NCBI GenBank assembly: GCA_025359965.1
Contig: JANYDC010000107.1
Coordinates: 83,801 to 147,800 of the forward strand
DNA from: Pedosphaera sp.
GTDB lineage: Bacteria; Verrucomicrobiota; Verrucomicrobiia; Limisphaerales; SXQI01
Reading direction: 5' to 3'
DNA length: 64,000 bases
The notes below the pieces were generated by a model. It saw nothing but the letters and a program-made list of their open reading frames with translations. It had not been told where the DNA came from and ran no database searches. The translations under genes and the position numbers were made by a program. Below are positions 8,446-17,612 of this stretch, piece by piece. The first letter of the stretch is position 1. Each line of letters opens with the position of its first letter.

Positions 8446-9546
8446 TCAAAGGGGGAAAGAAGTGCTTTGCCAGGATTTTTCGGAGGCGGCAATCAAGCCT
8501 CTCACCAGAGAACTCGCAAGGCCGGGCCCCTCGTAAACTAATCCAGAGTATACTTGCACCAAAGTGGCGCCTGCCTGGAGTTTTTCCAGGGCATCGGCGG
8601 CTGAAAAAATACCACCAACACCAATGAGCGGCACTTTACCTTTGGTTTGGCGGTGGAGGTGACGGATCACCTCAGTGCTGCGATGGCGCAGAGGGCGACC
8701 ACTCAAGCCTCCCTGCTGATCGTAAATGGAACGAGTGGCAGCATCAGTTGTGGGCGGACGATCTATGGTGGTATTGGTCGCGATGATGCCGGAAAGCTCT
8801 CGTGGGGCGACCAATTCGAGAATTTCATCAAGAGCATCAAAAGAAAGGTCGGGCGCGACTTTTACCAAAAGCGGCTTGGCCGCACGCCCAGAGAGCAGGG
8901 CTTGTTGTCGATTGACTGCCTGCGCTTCGGTCAAAATCTCATCCAAAGCGGCACGATCCTGCAATTGGCGCAGATTGGGAGTATTGGGAGAGCTGACGTT
9001 AATCACGAAAAAATCAGCATGCGGCCAGACGGCCCGCAAGGATTCGGCGTAATCTTCGGCTGCTTTGTCCAGAGGGGTGATTTTGGATTTGCCGAGGTTT
9101 ACCCCCACTGGATGCTTAGGCCAAAGGCCTGAGCACCGCCACTTGGCGAGGTTGGCCGCGAAGACCTCCGCTCCTGGATTGTTAAAACCCATGCGATTGA
9201 CCAGCGATTCACTGCGCAAAGCACGGAACATGCGCGGAGCGGGATTGCCCGGTTGGGCATGCCATGTAACGCCGCCCAACTCACAAAAACCAAAGCCCAT
9301 CGCTTCCCAAACCGGCACAGCCGCGGCTTGTTTGTCCATTCCGGCAGCGAGTCCCACTGGGTTTGGAAAAGTAAAATCCCAAAGTTTAACCGGCAGAGGA
9401 TCAGCACCATAAATGGCGCGCATGGCTTTCAGTAAAAACTGCGATTGCGAAATCAGGCGCAGACCTTCCAGCGTCGCATTATGCACAACTTCCGATTCAA
9501 ACCGGAACAAACATGGACGCACTAACTCTCGATAAAACCCGCTCAT
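8446..9546 (-). CDS. pyrD: Dihydroorotate dehydrogenase (quinone), class 2
   Basis: Class 2 PyrD oxidises dihydroorotate to orotate in pyrimidine synthesis and passes electrons to quinone at the membrane. The 366-residue length and N-terminal helix (YRELVRPCLFRFESEVVHNA) are class 2 features. FPNPVGLAAGMDK starts the barrel; INVSSPNTPNLRQLQ holds the catalytic serine region; GIIATNTTIDRP and GVGGIFSAADALEKLQAGA with VQVYSGLVYEGPGL bind FMN. The ATG at 9546 follows a TTG at 9549. It reads in the same direction as the upstream FHA gene, 58 bases away. Confidence 0.95.
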   Translation of the reverse strand: MSGFYRELVRPCLFRFESEVVHNATLEGLRLISQSQFLLKAMRAIYGADPLPVKLWDFTFPNPVGLAAGMDKQAAAVPVWEAMGFGFCELGGVTWHAQPGNPAPRMFRALRSESLVNRMGFNNPGAEVFAANLAKWRCSGLWPKHPVGVNLGKSKITPLDKAAEDYAESLRAVWPHADFFVINVSSPNTPNLRQLQDRAALDEILTEAQAVNRQQALLSGRAAKPLLVKVAPDLSFDALDEILELVAPRELSGIIATNTTIDRPPTTDAATRSIYDQQGGLSGRPLRHRSTEVIRHLHRQTKGKVPLIGVGGIFSAADALEKLQAGATLVQVYSGLVYEGPGLASSLVRGLIAASEKSWQSTSFPL

Positions 9547-9604
9547 CAAGCCTTATGATGCCTGAAACAGAAGACTGCGGGCAAAAAGATTCCAACGAGT
9601 GCCG

Positions 9605-9991
9605 TCAGGGAAGAACCTTAAAGATCAGCCAAATTTCAACAGCGACACTTAAACCCAATAAAAGCCATGTCAGACCTTCGGACAAAACAAGTCCCGGTTG
9701 ACGAACTGGCGAGAGCCAAAATCTAAACCTCACAGCCCCCAGATCGATGAGATCACCCTGCCTAAGCCGAGCACATTGTACAGCGGCTTGGTTCAAGTAC
9801 ACCCCTGCCCCATCCAGTGCTTCGATATGATAGCCGTCTGGCGCGGAAACAAGACGGGCATGGGTGCCGCAGACACCAGTCTCCTCCATGCGCAGACAGC
9901 ACTCAACAGAACGGCCAATCAAAAAAGGAAAACGGCTGGCCGTAATCACTTGGCCAGCCGAATTCCCGCGCAAAAGCTGGAGGGAGATCAT
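9605..9991 (-). CDS. FHA domain protein with C-terminal membrane segment
   Basis: A 128-residue protein with a forkhead-associated domain: FPFLIGRSVECCLRM carries the GR-S element and GVCGTHARLVSAPDGYHIEAL the H-A element, followed by a loop asparagine (GVYLNQAAV). FHA domains bind phosphothreonine peptides. The C-terminus (GLTWLLLGLSVAVEIWLIFKVL) is one membrane helix, placing the domain at the inner membrane. The ATG at 9991 overlaps the stop of the export lipoprotein (TAATG), so it belongs to the polysaccharide operon. It may sense phosphorylation by a Ser/Thr kinase encoded elsewhere; that is inference. Confidence 0.78.
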   Translation of the reverse strand: MISLQLLRGNSAGQVITASRFPFLIGRSVECCLRMEETGVCGTHARLVSAPDGYHIEALDGAGVYLNQAAVQCARLRQGDLIDLGAVRFRFWLSPVRQPGLVLSEGLTWLLLGLSVAVEIWLIFKVLP

Positions 9992-10629
9992 TACCAAGAC
10001 CAAACGGCCCTAGGAACATGAATGATGTCCCCTGGATAAACCGGCAGGTCCAGCTTGGCGTCCTTCCGGGCTTTCTTGCAATTAATCGTGGCTTTTTGTC
10101 CGTTAAGCCGCGTTAGTTGGACATTGGTCTTGTCAGCAAAATCAGTGAAATCTCCAGCGGACTGGATGGCTTTCAACACCGTAACTTCACCGGCATACAC
10201 AATGCGGTCCGGCCGCTTGACCTCGCCGCCAACAAAGAAGACGCGGTCTTCGGTTTTAACAATCACCGTAATCCCCCGATAATACTTGGGCACAAGAAGA
10301 TCCCGCGACTCGGCCGCGAGCTGACCCTTGGTCTTCCCGGCAGCGGAAACGGTCAGGTTAAAGGGCAGACTCAATGTGCCATCTTCGCGAATTACTTGTG
10401 TGATCGGGGAAATCGGCGCTGTGGTGTCGGTAAACTCCATCGTGATTTTTTCACCCACTTGCAGGATATCGGAACTCACTTTGGCGGGCGCGCCTGCGGC
10501 AGCAACCGCAGATTGATCGACAGGCAGTCCCGTGGTTACAGAGTTGGCACCGGTAGTCTCACAACCCGTCAGGGCCATGACCAGCAAAAGACAAGAGACA
10601 ATAGGCAGCAGAATTCGCAACTGTTTCAT
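9991..10629 (-). CDS. Polysaccharide export lipoprotein (Wza-like, short)
   Basis: The 212-residue product starts at the ATG at 10629 with a lipoprotein signal (LLLVMALTGCETTG; lipidation at the cysteine). It then has a poly-export domain (LQVGEKITMEFTD, TQVIREDGTLSLPF, AAESRDLLVPKYYRGITVIV) and one SLBB-like domain (FFVGGEVKRPDRIVYAGEVT, VLKAIQSAGDFTDFADKTN). It is shorter than Wza of E. coli and lacks the C-terminal outer-membrane helix, so the barrel protein upstream may provide the pore. The open frame extends upstream into the kinase gene, but a start there would place the signal peptide inside the protein. It is coupled to the FHA gene. Confidence 0.88.
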   Translation of the reverse strand: MKQLRILLPIVSCLLLVMALTGCETTGANSVTTGLPVDQSAVAAAGAPAKVSSDILQVGEKITMEFTDTTAPISPITQVIREDGTLSLPFNLTVSAAGKTKGQLAAESRDLLVPKYYRGITVIVKTEDRVFFVGGEVKRPDRIVYAGEVTVLKAIQSAGDFTDFADKTNVQLTRLNGQKATINCKKARKDAKLDLPVYPGDIIHVPRAVWSW

Positions 10630-10666
10630 TATAGAGGGCAGAGGTTGTGTGTGGGACTGTGGCAAA

Positions 10667-12871
10667 TCAATACTTTGGCTTGATGTCGAGAGCGGCACGA
10701 TCGGTCGATTTGGCTGATTTGCCATCTTTGGACCCTTTAGCCCCACCTTTCCCGCCGCCAGATGTCGGATCATTGTCATCCTGCTTGGAGTAATAATCGT
10801 AATAATAACCGCTGTAATAGTAGTAGTACGAATCCTGAGAGATGTTGATGTTGTTCAGCACCACCCCCAGCAGATTGCCCCCGACTTTTTCGACCATCTG
10901 TTTGGCACGGATGGTCATGGCTTGCGGGTATTTGCGGTATTGGATGACCAGAATGGAGATATCCACTTCGCTGGCCAAAACGGAGGCGTCGCTCACGCCC
11001 ATGATGGGAGGTGAATCAAAAAACACGTAGTCGTAGCGCTCTTTGGCTTTGACCATAAAATCGCGCATTTGCACAGAATTCAGAACGCCCAATGAACTTG
11101 AGGGCAGCTTGCCGCTGGGCAGGAAATCCAGCAGAGGCACCGGCGTGCGCTGCACCACTTCCTCGATGGTATTCTGTTTCATCAGGAAGTTGGTGAGCCC
11201 CATGGAGTTGGAGACATTCAAAATCTTGTGCAAGCTTGGGCGTCGCAAGTCGGAGTCGACCAGAAGAACTCGCGAACCATTTTGAGCGAAAATCGTGGCC
11301 AGATTGAAGATGGTGGTGGATTTACCCTCACCTGCTCCACCGCTAACCACAGTGATAGTGCTGGCCTTGTCCGTTTTGCGACTAAACAGGATATTGGTGC
11401 GTAGCACGCGGTACGCTTCGGCATGTGGGCTGTCGACACCCTCTTCCAAAAGCGACCCAACGTTTTGGGGGATAACTCCCAGCACGGGGGATTGCAAGGC
11501 GCGCTCGACGTCATCAATGGTCTTAACACTAGTGTCGAGATACTCGATGAAGAATGCCAAACCGAAACCCATTACCAAACCAACAACCACGCCAAGGATA
11601 ATATTAAGAGTAACGTTGGGGCGCACCGGTTTACTGATCGGCAGCGCGGGATCATGAATTTCCACCATGCCCGTTCTGGGAATCTTTGAATCGATCGTTT
11701 CCTGCATGATACGGGCAGACATTTGCTCGTTCATCCGTTGCTTATTTTCCAAATCACGCTTCGCGGCGAAGTAGGGGCGGTACTTCTCCATCATGTCCGT
11801 ATCCTTTTTCTTGGCCGCCTCAAGGTGGGCCGCCAGCTCGTCCACCACAGCTTTGGCACTCTTAACACGAACTTCCAAGCCACTAAGCACCCCATCAACC
11901 CGATCTTCGATCTGTCGGTCCACGGTTTTAATCATGGCCATAAGCTGCTTCACCTGAGGGTGTTCTTCGCCGTATTCCTTAAGCGCTTGAGAAAGCATCT
12001 GCTCGGCCTTGCCCAAGTCCTGGGTATAACGAGTCAAAGCCTCATCCGGCCATGCGACGGGAATGGCACGGCGTTGGTCAACTCGGTTCATTTCCTTCAG
12101 GCCCTTATAAAGTGTGCTTAGCTGCGCATAAGTTTGATCTGCCTGGATACGATCACGCTCAATAGCCCGCACGGTCTCCGGCTCGAGGGTGGTTTGTGAC
12201 AAGCTGTCTCCCATATCCGAGATTTGATACTGCTTGCGAAGCTTATCTACTTCAACCTGAGCCAATAGCACCACGTTTGATTGCTTCGAGTACTCCGCTT
12301 TAAATGCTTCGATGCCAGATTGGGAAAGCTTGCGGCTCTTTTCCAAGCGTTGACGTTGGTAAACCTCAGCCACTTTATTGGCGATGGCAGCGGCTTCCTT
12401 GGGATCCTCGCTAAAAGCCCTGATTTCAATAAGGCTGGTATTGCGGGTTTCCTGGGTATCGATGACCTTTTTGAGAATGTCGATGGTCTCCTGCGTGGTC
12501 AGCCGTACAGAAGTGGCGTAAGTTTTGGACCAAATATCGGCCAACCCTAGCTCAACAACCACATTGCTCAGCACAGACTGGGCCTTGATTTTCTCAAACT
12601 CAGTACGGATGAAGAATGGATCGTAGTGTGATGCCGTCTGCCCGCCTTGCATCAAAAGCGCGATATCGCCCATGTCCTGCCCGACTTCGATACGAGCAGT
12701 GCTCATATAAGTCTTCTTCAGAACCAAAGTCATCACTGTGGTGGTGATGACAACCAGCAAAAACACGGCTAAAATAACTGTTTTGCGGATCCGGATGATC
12801 CGCCAATAATCCAAAAAATGCAGTTTCGACTCAGGCGACTGACCGACAGGGGAAGTACTCGTAACATCCAT
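10667..12871 (-). CDS. Wzz/GumC-type bacterial tyrosine kinase
   Basis: A 734-residue co-polymerase/BY-kinase. Residues about 18-60 form the Wzz N-terminus with a first membrane helix (VILAVFLLVVITTTVMTLVL). A long coiled-coil periplasmic region follows, and a second helix (LNIILGVVVGLVMGFGLAFF) lies near residue 430. The cytoplasmic kinase has Walker A SGGAGEGKSTTIFNLA near residue 510 and Walker A' VLLVDSDLRRPSLHKIL, then DYVFFDSPPIMGVSDA. Near residues 679-693 the tail carries ten tyrosines (YYYYYSGYYYDYY), the autophosphorylation cluster. It controls polymer length and export. The region upstream of its ATG is occupied by a terminator-like hairpin and shows no clear ribosome binding site. 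Confidence 0.94.
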   Translation of the reverse strand: MDVTSTSPVGQSPESKLHFLDYWRIIRIRKTVILAVFLLVVITTTVMTLVLKKTYMSTARIEVGQDMGDIALLMQGGQTASHYDPFFIRTEFEKIKAQSVLSNVVVELGLADIWSKTYATSVRLTTQETIDILKKVIDTQETRNTSLIEIRAFSEDPKEAAAIANKVAEVYQRQRLEKSRKLSQSGIEAFKAEYSKQSNVVLLAQVEVDKLRKQYQISDMGDSLSQTTLEPETVRAIERDRIQADQTYAQLSTLYKGLKEMNRVDQRRAIPVAWPDEALTRYTQDLGKAEQMLSQALKEYGEEHPQVKQLMAMIKTVDRQIEDRVDGVLSGLEVRVKSAKAVVDELAAHLEAAKKKDTDMMEKYRPYFAAKRDLENKQRMNEQMSARIMQETIDSKIPRTGMVEIHDPALPISKPVRPNVTLNIILGVVVGLVMGFGLAFFIEYLDTSVKTIDDVERALQSPVLGVIPQNVGSLLEEGVDSPHAEAYRVLRTNILFSRKTDKASTITVVSGGAGEGKSTTIFNLATIFAQNGSRVLLVDSDLRRPSLHKILNVSNSMGLTNFLMKQNTIEEVVQRTPVPLLDFLPSGKLPSSSLGVLNSVQMRDFMVKAKERYDYVFFDSPPIMGVSDASVLASEVDISILVIQYRKYPQAMTIRAKQMVEKVGGNLLGVVLNNINISQDSYYYYYSGYYYDYYSKQDDNDPTSGGGKGGAKGSKDGKSAKSTDRAALDIKPKY

Positions 12872-12880
12872 AAAGCAAAA

Positions 12881-12909
12881 GGAGGCTGAGAGTTATGATC
12901 TCAGCCTCC
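12881..12909 (-). terminator. Rho-independent terminator or attenuator hairpin
   Basis: A perfect inverted repeat, GGAGGCTGAGA with arms at 12881-12891 and 12899-12909 and a 7-base loop. On the minus strand it is followed by TTTTGCTTT. It lies 23 bases after the outer-membrane barrel gene and only about 10 bases before the ATG of the tyrosine kinase. It could stop most transcripts after the barrel gene, or act as an attenuator that sets kinase levels. Confidence 0.8.
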
Positions 12910-12932
12910 GTGGAAATGTTCAAACTGAATCT

Positions 12933-14258
12933 TTAGTAAGTGGCACGAACACCGATGTAAACGCGGTTACGATCGTAGCTGCGAGGCTGGGGGTTCGAGA
13001 AAGTTTCCAATTCAGAATCAAGCTTGTCGTAAGTGTAACCTGCTTCAGCAGACAACCATTTGGTGAACTGATAATCCAAGCTGACGCTTGCATTATAGAA
13101 GTCGTCACCGAGACCATCCAAGGTGCTGCCCTGATACTTGGCGTGCTGGTACTGACCCAATGCGGTGAGAGTGAGCTTCTCAGTCAACTTATGGGTGACT
13201 TGGACGTAGAAAAGAACGGATTCAGTATCTGTGACTGGGTTTTTCCCATCAATCGCACCCACATCAGAAGCAGCGTGGTCCACTTTGATACCCGCTTGAA
13301 TCAAAGAACCAGGAGCATAAGTATATGTCATGCTGGCATCCACATAGGGGCTGGTTTTGTTATCATCAGCACCAGGCATCGCGTTGGAGTACTCGGTAAA
13401 CCTCGCGCCAACACGGACGCTCGCACTGAATTGTGAGCTGAAGTCATGGTCAACCCCCACATAGACTTTGTGATTGGTCTGGTCGCGTGAGTCGGACGGA
13501 ATGAGCAGGGAACCTGCTACAGTTGGAAAATTGGGGTTGATGTTGTCAGAGTTGTCATACTCGGTTATGCCGTACGCATAACCCAACACGCCAAAAGTCT
13601 TAGGCTGAATGAGGTAACGAGCATCCAAGCTAAAGCTCTGCTCCATCCGGTTTAGCAGCGCTTTGCGGCTGAGGTCGCCGGGATTCAGATCTTTGTCGCT
13701 GTAGTCGTAAATGGTATTGGTGTATGTGGGAACAAACTCAAGCTCCTCAGTGACACCCACGTTCAAACCAATTTTTCCTGTGTTACGAATATTGTCGCCA
13801 TTCGAACGGATCGGGCTGGGTGTAAACCCATTTGGTTCCGCGATGAGGAGGGGCTCTTGGGCGGAAACAAAAGAATCACTGACATTCAGTTTGAGGCGTG
13901 AATTGAAAGTGTGCTCCAATTTTGCGTTGAAAGAGTGAGATTGATCAGCCTTGTTTTCAGGGCGGTTCTCATAATAGCGGTAGCTGTAGACGTAGCCCAA
14001 ACTAATGGTCGTCTGCTCCAACTGCAAATTCAGATTGGCACCAGGGGTAATTTCATAGCCAAAACTCTCCTGCTTGCGATTGACACCGGCGACAGCACTG
14101 TTGGGCGCGGTAGCGTAGTTATCATCATAAAAACCGCGAAGAGCGGCTGACACACTCCACGGCTTGGAACTGTCAGTTGCTACCATCTGTGCCTGAGCAG
14201 AGTGGACGCTTGCAATTCCAATTACAGCCAAACCAGCGATCTTAATCATTTCGTTCAT
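12933..14258 (-). CDS. Outer-membrane beta-barrel protein of the polysaccharide locus
   Basis: A 441-residue protein with a signal peptide (IAGLAVIGIASVHSAQAQ) followed by repeated amphipathic beta strands rich in Tyr, Asp, Asn and Ser. It ends in NRVYIGVRATY, a typical barrel C-terminus with a terminal aromatic residue. Such barrels occur next to short Wza-like proteins in Verrucomicrobiota and related phyla, where they probably form the outer-membrane exit for the polymer; here that is inference from position. A hairpin separates it from the kinase gene downstream. Confidence 0.85.
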   Translation of the reverse strand: MNEMIKIAGLAVIGIASVHSAQAQMVATDSSKPWSVSAALRGFYDDNYATAPNSAVAGVNRKQESFGYEITPGANLNLQLEQTTISLGYVYSYRYYENRPENKADQSHSFNAKLEHTFNSRLKLNVSDSFVSAQEPLLIAEPNGFTPSPIRSNGDNIRNTGKIGLNVGVTEELEFVPTYTNTIYDYSDKDLNPGDLSRKALLNRMEQSFSLDARYLIQPKTFGVLGYAYGITEYDNSDNINPNFPTVAGSLLIPSDSRDQTNHKVYVGVDHDFSSQFSASVRVGARFTEYSNAMPGADDNKTSPYVDASMTYTYAPGSLIQAGIKVDHAASDVGAIDGKNPVTDTESVLFYVQVTHKLTEKLTLTALGQYQHAKYQGSTLDGLGDDFYNASVSLDYQFTKWLSAEAGYTYDKLDSELETFSNPQPRSYDRNRVYIGVRATY

Positions 14259-14443
14259 ACACTTAAATCCTGTTCAACGAGTTTCCCCCCAAAACCTTCC
14301 GAGTTGATTTTGAGCAGGTTGTACGGCTTATCCGATTAGGATGTCAAATATTAAAAAAGTTCACCAGCACAATCTGGCACATCTTTACGGCCAACAGGTT
14401 AACACACTTCAGCAGTTGAGCAAACTCTTCGATGAATGACCCA

Positions 14444-16231
14444 CTACTGGCCGCTTTTCCAACGCACCCGGTCGCTTAAAAAGACCTGATCAGGGAAAAA
14501 TACTCTGGATGAGTTCTTGAGAGGAAAGCCCGCAGGCACCGCCCCCTTCAAACCATCCGCAGCAAATCGGCCCCAAGCATGATCCGGCGACTTGAGTATA
14601 TCCGTCAAGAACCTCACATCGGTTGAAATCGGGCTAAGGTAAAGCGCATTAATTGGTTTCATGAAATCATTCACCCTGAAAAAATCCCCCCCACGTTCGG
14701 CTCCGGCATCCAAACTAAGCCACATGGCAGGGCGGTCTCCATACCATGAAGTGGCCCAGGGCATATCAGTCATGAGTAGTTCTTTCGGATTCAGCCATTG
14801 CGAGCACTCTTGAATAATAGGAGGAAAGTACGGTGGATAGACCACGGGGGATTTTTTTGGAGGAAGCAGACCCAGAATTAATGGCAGTGAGCAAAAACAC
14901 CAAAATGCAGCAATCGCAACAGGACGCAACTGCGGAAAGGGAAACTGAACCTGGTCCAAAAGCATAAAGAAAATCGCACTTATAAAGACCAAAAGGAGGG
15001 GTGCGGCCAGGATTAGCCAATTTTCTGGATTGATGATGGGTGACAAGCTTCCCATGCCTGTGCGCCCGAGAGCCTGAACCACTAACAGAACAACAATTGA
15101 TCCCAAAAGGAACCAACGCAATCGTTTGAGGGCAGGATTGCTGAAGGAAATCATCATCGCAGGAACAAACAACAACGTGGCGAGGGATCCACCCAGAGAG
15201 AGAATATCCTTTGCGATGATGGAATTGGCTTCAACGACCAGTTTACGTACGTAATGAGCGGGAACCATTGGTTTTAGAAAGGAACCTAAATCCTGAGGCA
15301 TGCTGCGCAAAAGCCGTGTGCCAGGGAATTGCTCGGTCGCCTCTTGAATCGTGAATCCCGCCGTGCCAAAAAATGCCCCTGACCAATGGTAATTCCTCAT
15401 CAACCACGGGGAAACAATCAGAAGCATGAAAATTGCGGTCGTCAGTGTGGCAGGCCTACGATTCACCCCGGCTACCCAAACCATGTAGCCTAAAACCGGA
15501 ATAATCAACCAACCGAAGGAGTACTTTGTCAGTGTTCCAAGGGCCAAAAGGAGGCCGATTGCGGCAGCGAGGCCGAAAATGCGCCGACGATCAGGCACCT
15601 CGGCCCGTGCCTCTTCCTCCAAGCTGATTAATCGTTGGATGATGCCCATGAAAAGCACCATGATTAGCATGGTGGAAAGACCGGAAGTCGCGTACTGCCA
15701 GATTAAATCGGCCCCTACCAAAAGGAAAACCGACATCCAAGCCACCGGACCATCAAAAAGCCGGAGACCAACGGAAAACACCTGACAGAGGAGGACAAAA
15801 AAGAGCAGTTGGTTGAAAATATTTATGAAAAACTCCGGCTGGTATCGCGTGAATGGATCCTGCTCACGAATCTCGTACTTGAATGGCAGTACTTTCATGA
15901 GTCCCGCCAGAATCAAGGGGTAAACTGGAGCATTAGAAATGTCGGGGTGATCCGTATTCAAAAGAACTGCGCCATCCATTGCCTTGTGGCGAAGGATCAT
16001 GGCGACACTCAGCGGCCGGATGAACCGGGTGGTAAACCCCCTGCCCTGCGACAGATTGCGCGCCAGTTGAGCTTGATCCATGGCTTCCGGAGCGGAAAAA
16101 TTCCGCATTTGGCGCAGATCATAGACCGCAGTAAAGCCAACCAGCAAAATCCAAAGCAACCCAATCTTGAGGGTGCGAACGCCGCTGCCTTCCTCAAACT
16201 TGTGAATCCATTCCTGAAGTCCAGGCCTCAT
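14444..16231 (-). CDS. Multi-spanning membrane glycosyltransferase, GT39/ArnT-like
   Basis: A 595-residue membrane protein with about ten or more hydrophobic segments and a soluble C-terminal part, like lipid-linked sugar transferases of the GT-C fold (ArnT, PMT families). The first loop (APEAMDQAQLARNLSQGRGFTT) holds an acidic residue where GT-C enzymes keep the catalytic aspartate. The sugar donor and acceptor cannot be told. It lies between the barrel gene and the two-component genes, all on the minus strand. The 185 bases downstream to the barrel gene show no hairpin and would carry that gene's promoter. Confidence 0.75.
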   Translation of the reverse strand: MRPGLQEWIHKFEEGSGVRTLKIGLLWILLVGFTAVYDLRQMRNFSAPEAMDQAQLARNLSQGRGFTTRFIRPLSVAMILRHKAMDGAVLLNTDHPDISNAPVYPLILAGLMKVLPFKYEIREQDPFTRYQPEFFINIFNQLLFFVLLCQVFSVGLRLFDGPVAWMSVFLLVGADLIWQYATSGLSTMLIMVLFMGIIQRLISLEEEARAEVPDRRRIFGLAAAIGLLLALGTLTKYSFGWLIIPVLGYMVWVAGVNRRPATLTTAIFMLLIVSPWLMRNYHWSGAFFGTAGFTIQEATEQFPGTRLLRSMPQDLGSFLKPMVPAHYVRKLVVEANSIIAKDILSLGGSLATLLFVPAMMISFSNPALKRLRWFLLGSIVVLLVVQALGRTGMGSLSPIINPENWLILAAPLLLVFISAIFFMLLDQVQFPFPQLRPVAIAAFWCFCSLPLILGLLPPKKSPVVYPPYFPPIIQECSQWLNPKELLMTDMPWATSWYGDRPAMWLSLDAGAERGGDFFRVNDFMKPINALYLSPISTDVRFLTDILKSPDHAWGRFAADGLKGAVPAGFPLKNSSRVFFPDQVFLSDRVRWKSGQ

Positions 16232-16235
16232 TCAA

Positions 16236-17612
16236 TTAAAATCCTTCCAGATGGTAAACATGCAATTTTCGATGGAGAGTGCGTCGGCTCATGCCCAGCA
16301 TCTTGGCGGCGATTGTCCGGTTGCCGCCGCATTCCTGCAAGGCTCGAATCATGAGCTGTTTCTCTGCCTCTTGGACCGTGAGTGATGGGGAGGCGGGAAT
16401 TGACGGCTCCAGGATAGAATTTAACGGTTGCATGGGCGCGGCCTCCCGCACAGAAGCCGGCAGATCACGCAGGGCAATCCTATCTCGACGACATAATACA
16501 ACAGCATGTTCCAGCGCAGCCCTGAGCTCCCTAACGTTTCCTGGCCAGTTGTATTTCAGTATGGCGTCGATGGCTTCCGGCTCGAAATCAGCGATGATCT
16601 TCGCGTTTTCGGCTGCGAATTCCTTAAGGAAAGCGCGCGCGATCAAAGGAACATCGCCACGCCTTTCCCTCAGTGCCGGGAGGGGTATCTGAATCACACG
16701 CAGCCGATAGAATAGATCCTCACGAAAGGTGCCTGCCTTGACCATCTGCTCAAGGTTTTTATTGGTGGCAGACACCAACCTGATGTCCGCAGACAGCGTG
16801 CGCCCCGAACCCACTCGCTCGAAGGTGCGTTCACCCAACACTCGCAGCAGTTTTACTTGTGTGACTGGGTCGATCTCGCCGATTTCATCCAAAAACAACG
16901 TGCCGCCCTGGGCCTGTTCCACCCTTCCAATTCGGCGCTCATGGGCTCCTGTGAATGAACCCTTCTCATGGCCAAAGAGTTCACTTTCCAGCAGGTTTGC
17001 CGGCAAGGCTCCACAATGGACGGTGACCAGCGGCCCCTTGGAGCGGCTGCTGAGCTGGTGGATCGCTTTGGCAATGAGTTCCTTGCCTGTACCGCTCTCG
17101 CCGGTGATCAGGATGGTGGCCTGACTGGGGGCCACTTGTTTGACAATATCGAAGACCTCCAACATCGGTGGCGACTGGCCGATGATGTTTTCCAATCCAA
17201 ATTTAGTGTCCAACTGCTGGCGTAACGACGTATTTTCGGTCTCTAGTTTTCGGGAACGCAGTGCCCTGTTGATGCGAAATTCCAACTCCTCAATCTGCAT
17301 CTTGGCCTTCGGCACGTAATCATCAGCACCTCTCTTAATAGCTTCCACAGCAAGCTCTTCCGAACCGTAAGCCGTCATGAGAATGCACACCGGCGGCTTG
17401 GGTAATGATTTGGCTCTTGCGATAAGCTTAAGACCATCCTCATTAGCCATGCGGAAATCAGTTAACAGCACATCAAAATGTTCTTTTTCTAATAACTCAA
17501 GCGCCGAAGAAGCAGCGTCGGCAAGGTACACGTCAAAGTGATCCTCCAAAGCGGCACGTAAACCTTCGCGTTGGTTTTTCTCATCATCGACGATTAGCAA
17601 TTGTGGATTCAT
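16236..17612 (-). CDS. Sigma-54-dependent response regulator (NtrC family)
   Basis: A 458-residue regulator with three domains. The receiver domain carries phosphoacceptor Asp52 (VLLTDFRM). The sigma-54 AAA+ domain has Walker A TGESGTGKELIAKAIH and the GAFTGA-type loop, here GSFTGA, that contacts sigma-54. The C-terminal Fis-type helix-turn-helix contains GNRTIAAKMLGMSRRTLHRK. It overlaps the stop of the kinase gene by four bases (ATGA), so the pair is co-translated. It follows the polysaccharide genes on the same strand and may control them, but I found no convincing -24/-12 promoter upstream of the barrel gene. Confidence 0.93.
   Translation of the reverse strand: MNPQLLIVDDEKNQREGLRAALEDHFDVYLADAASSALELLEKEHFDVLLTDFRMANEDGLKLIARAKSLPKPPVCILMTAYGSEELAVEAIKRGADDYVPKAKMQIEELEFRINRALRSRKLETENTSLRQQLDTKFGLENIIGQSPPMLEVFDIVKQVAPSQATILITGESGTGKELIAKAIHQLSSRSKGPLVTVHCGALPANLLESELFGHEKGSFTGAHERRIGRVEQAQGGTLFLDEIGEIDPVTQVKLLRVLGERTFERVGSGRTLSADIRLVSATNKNLEQMVKAGTFREDLFYRLRVIQIPLPALRERRGDVPLIARAFLKEFAAENAKIIADFEPEAIDAILKYNWPGNVRELRAALEHAVVLCRRDRIALRDLPASVREAAPMQPLNSILEPSIPASPSLTVQEAEKQLMIRALQECGGNRTIAAKMLGMSRRTLHRKLHVYHLEGF

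Noticed and set aside
14259..14443. Sigma-54 promoter in front of the outer-membrane barrel gene
   Set aside because: A GG and a GC are present but the spacing is 12 rather than 10 bases, and no TGGCA element was found.
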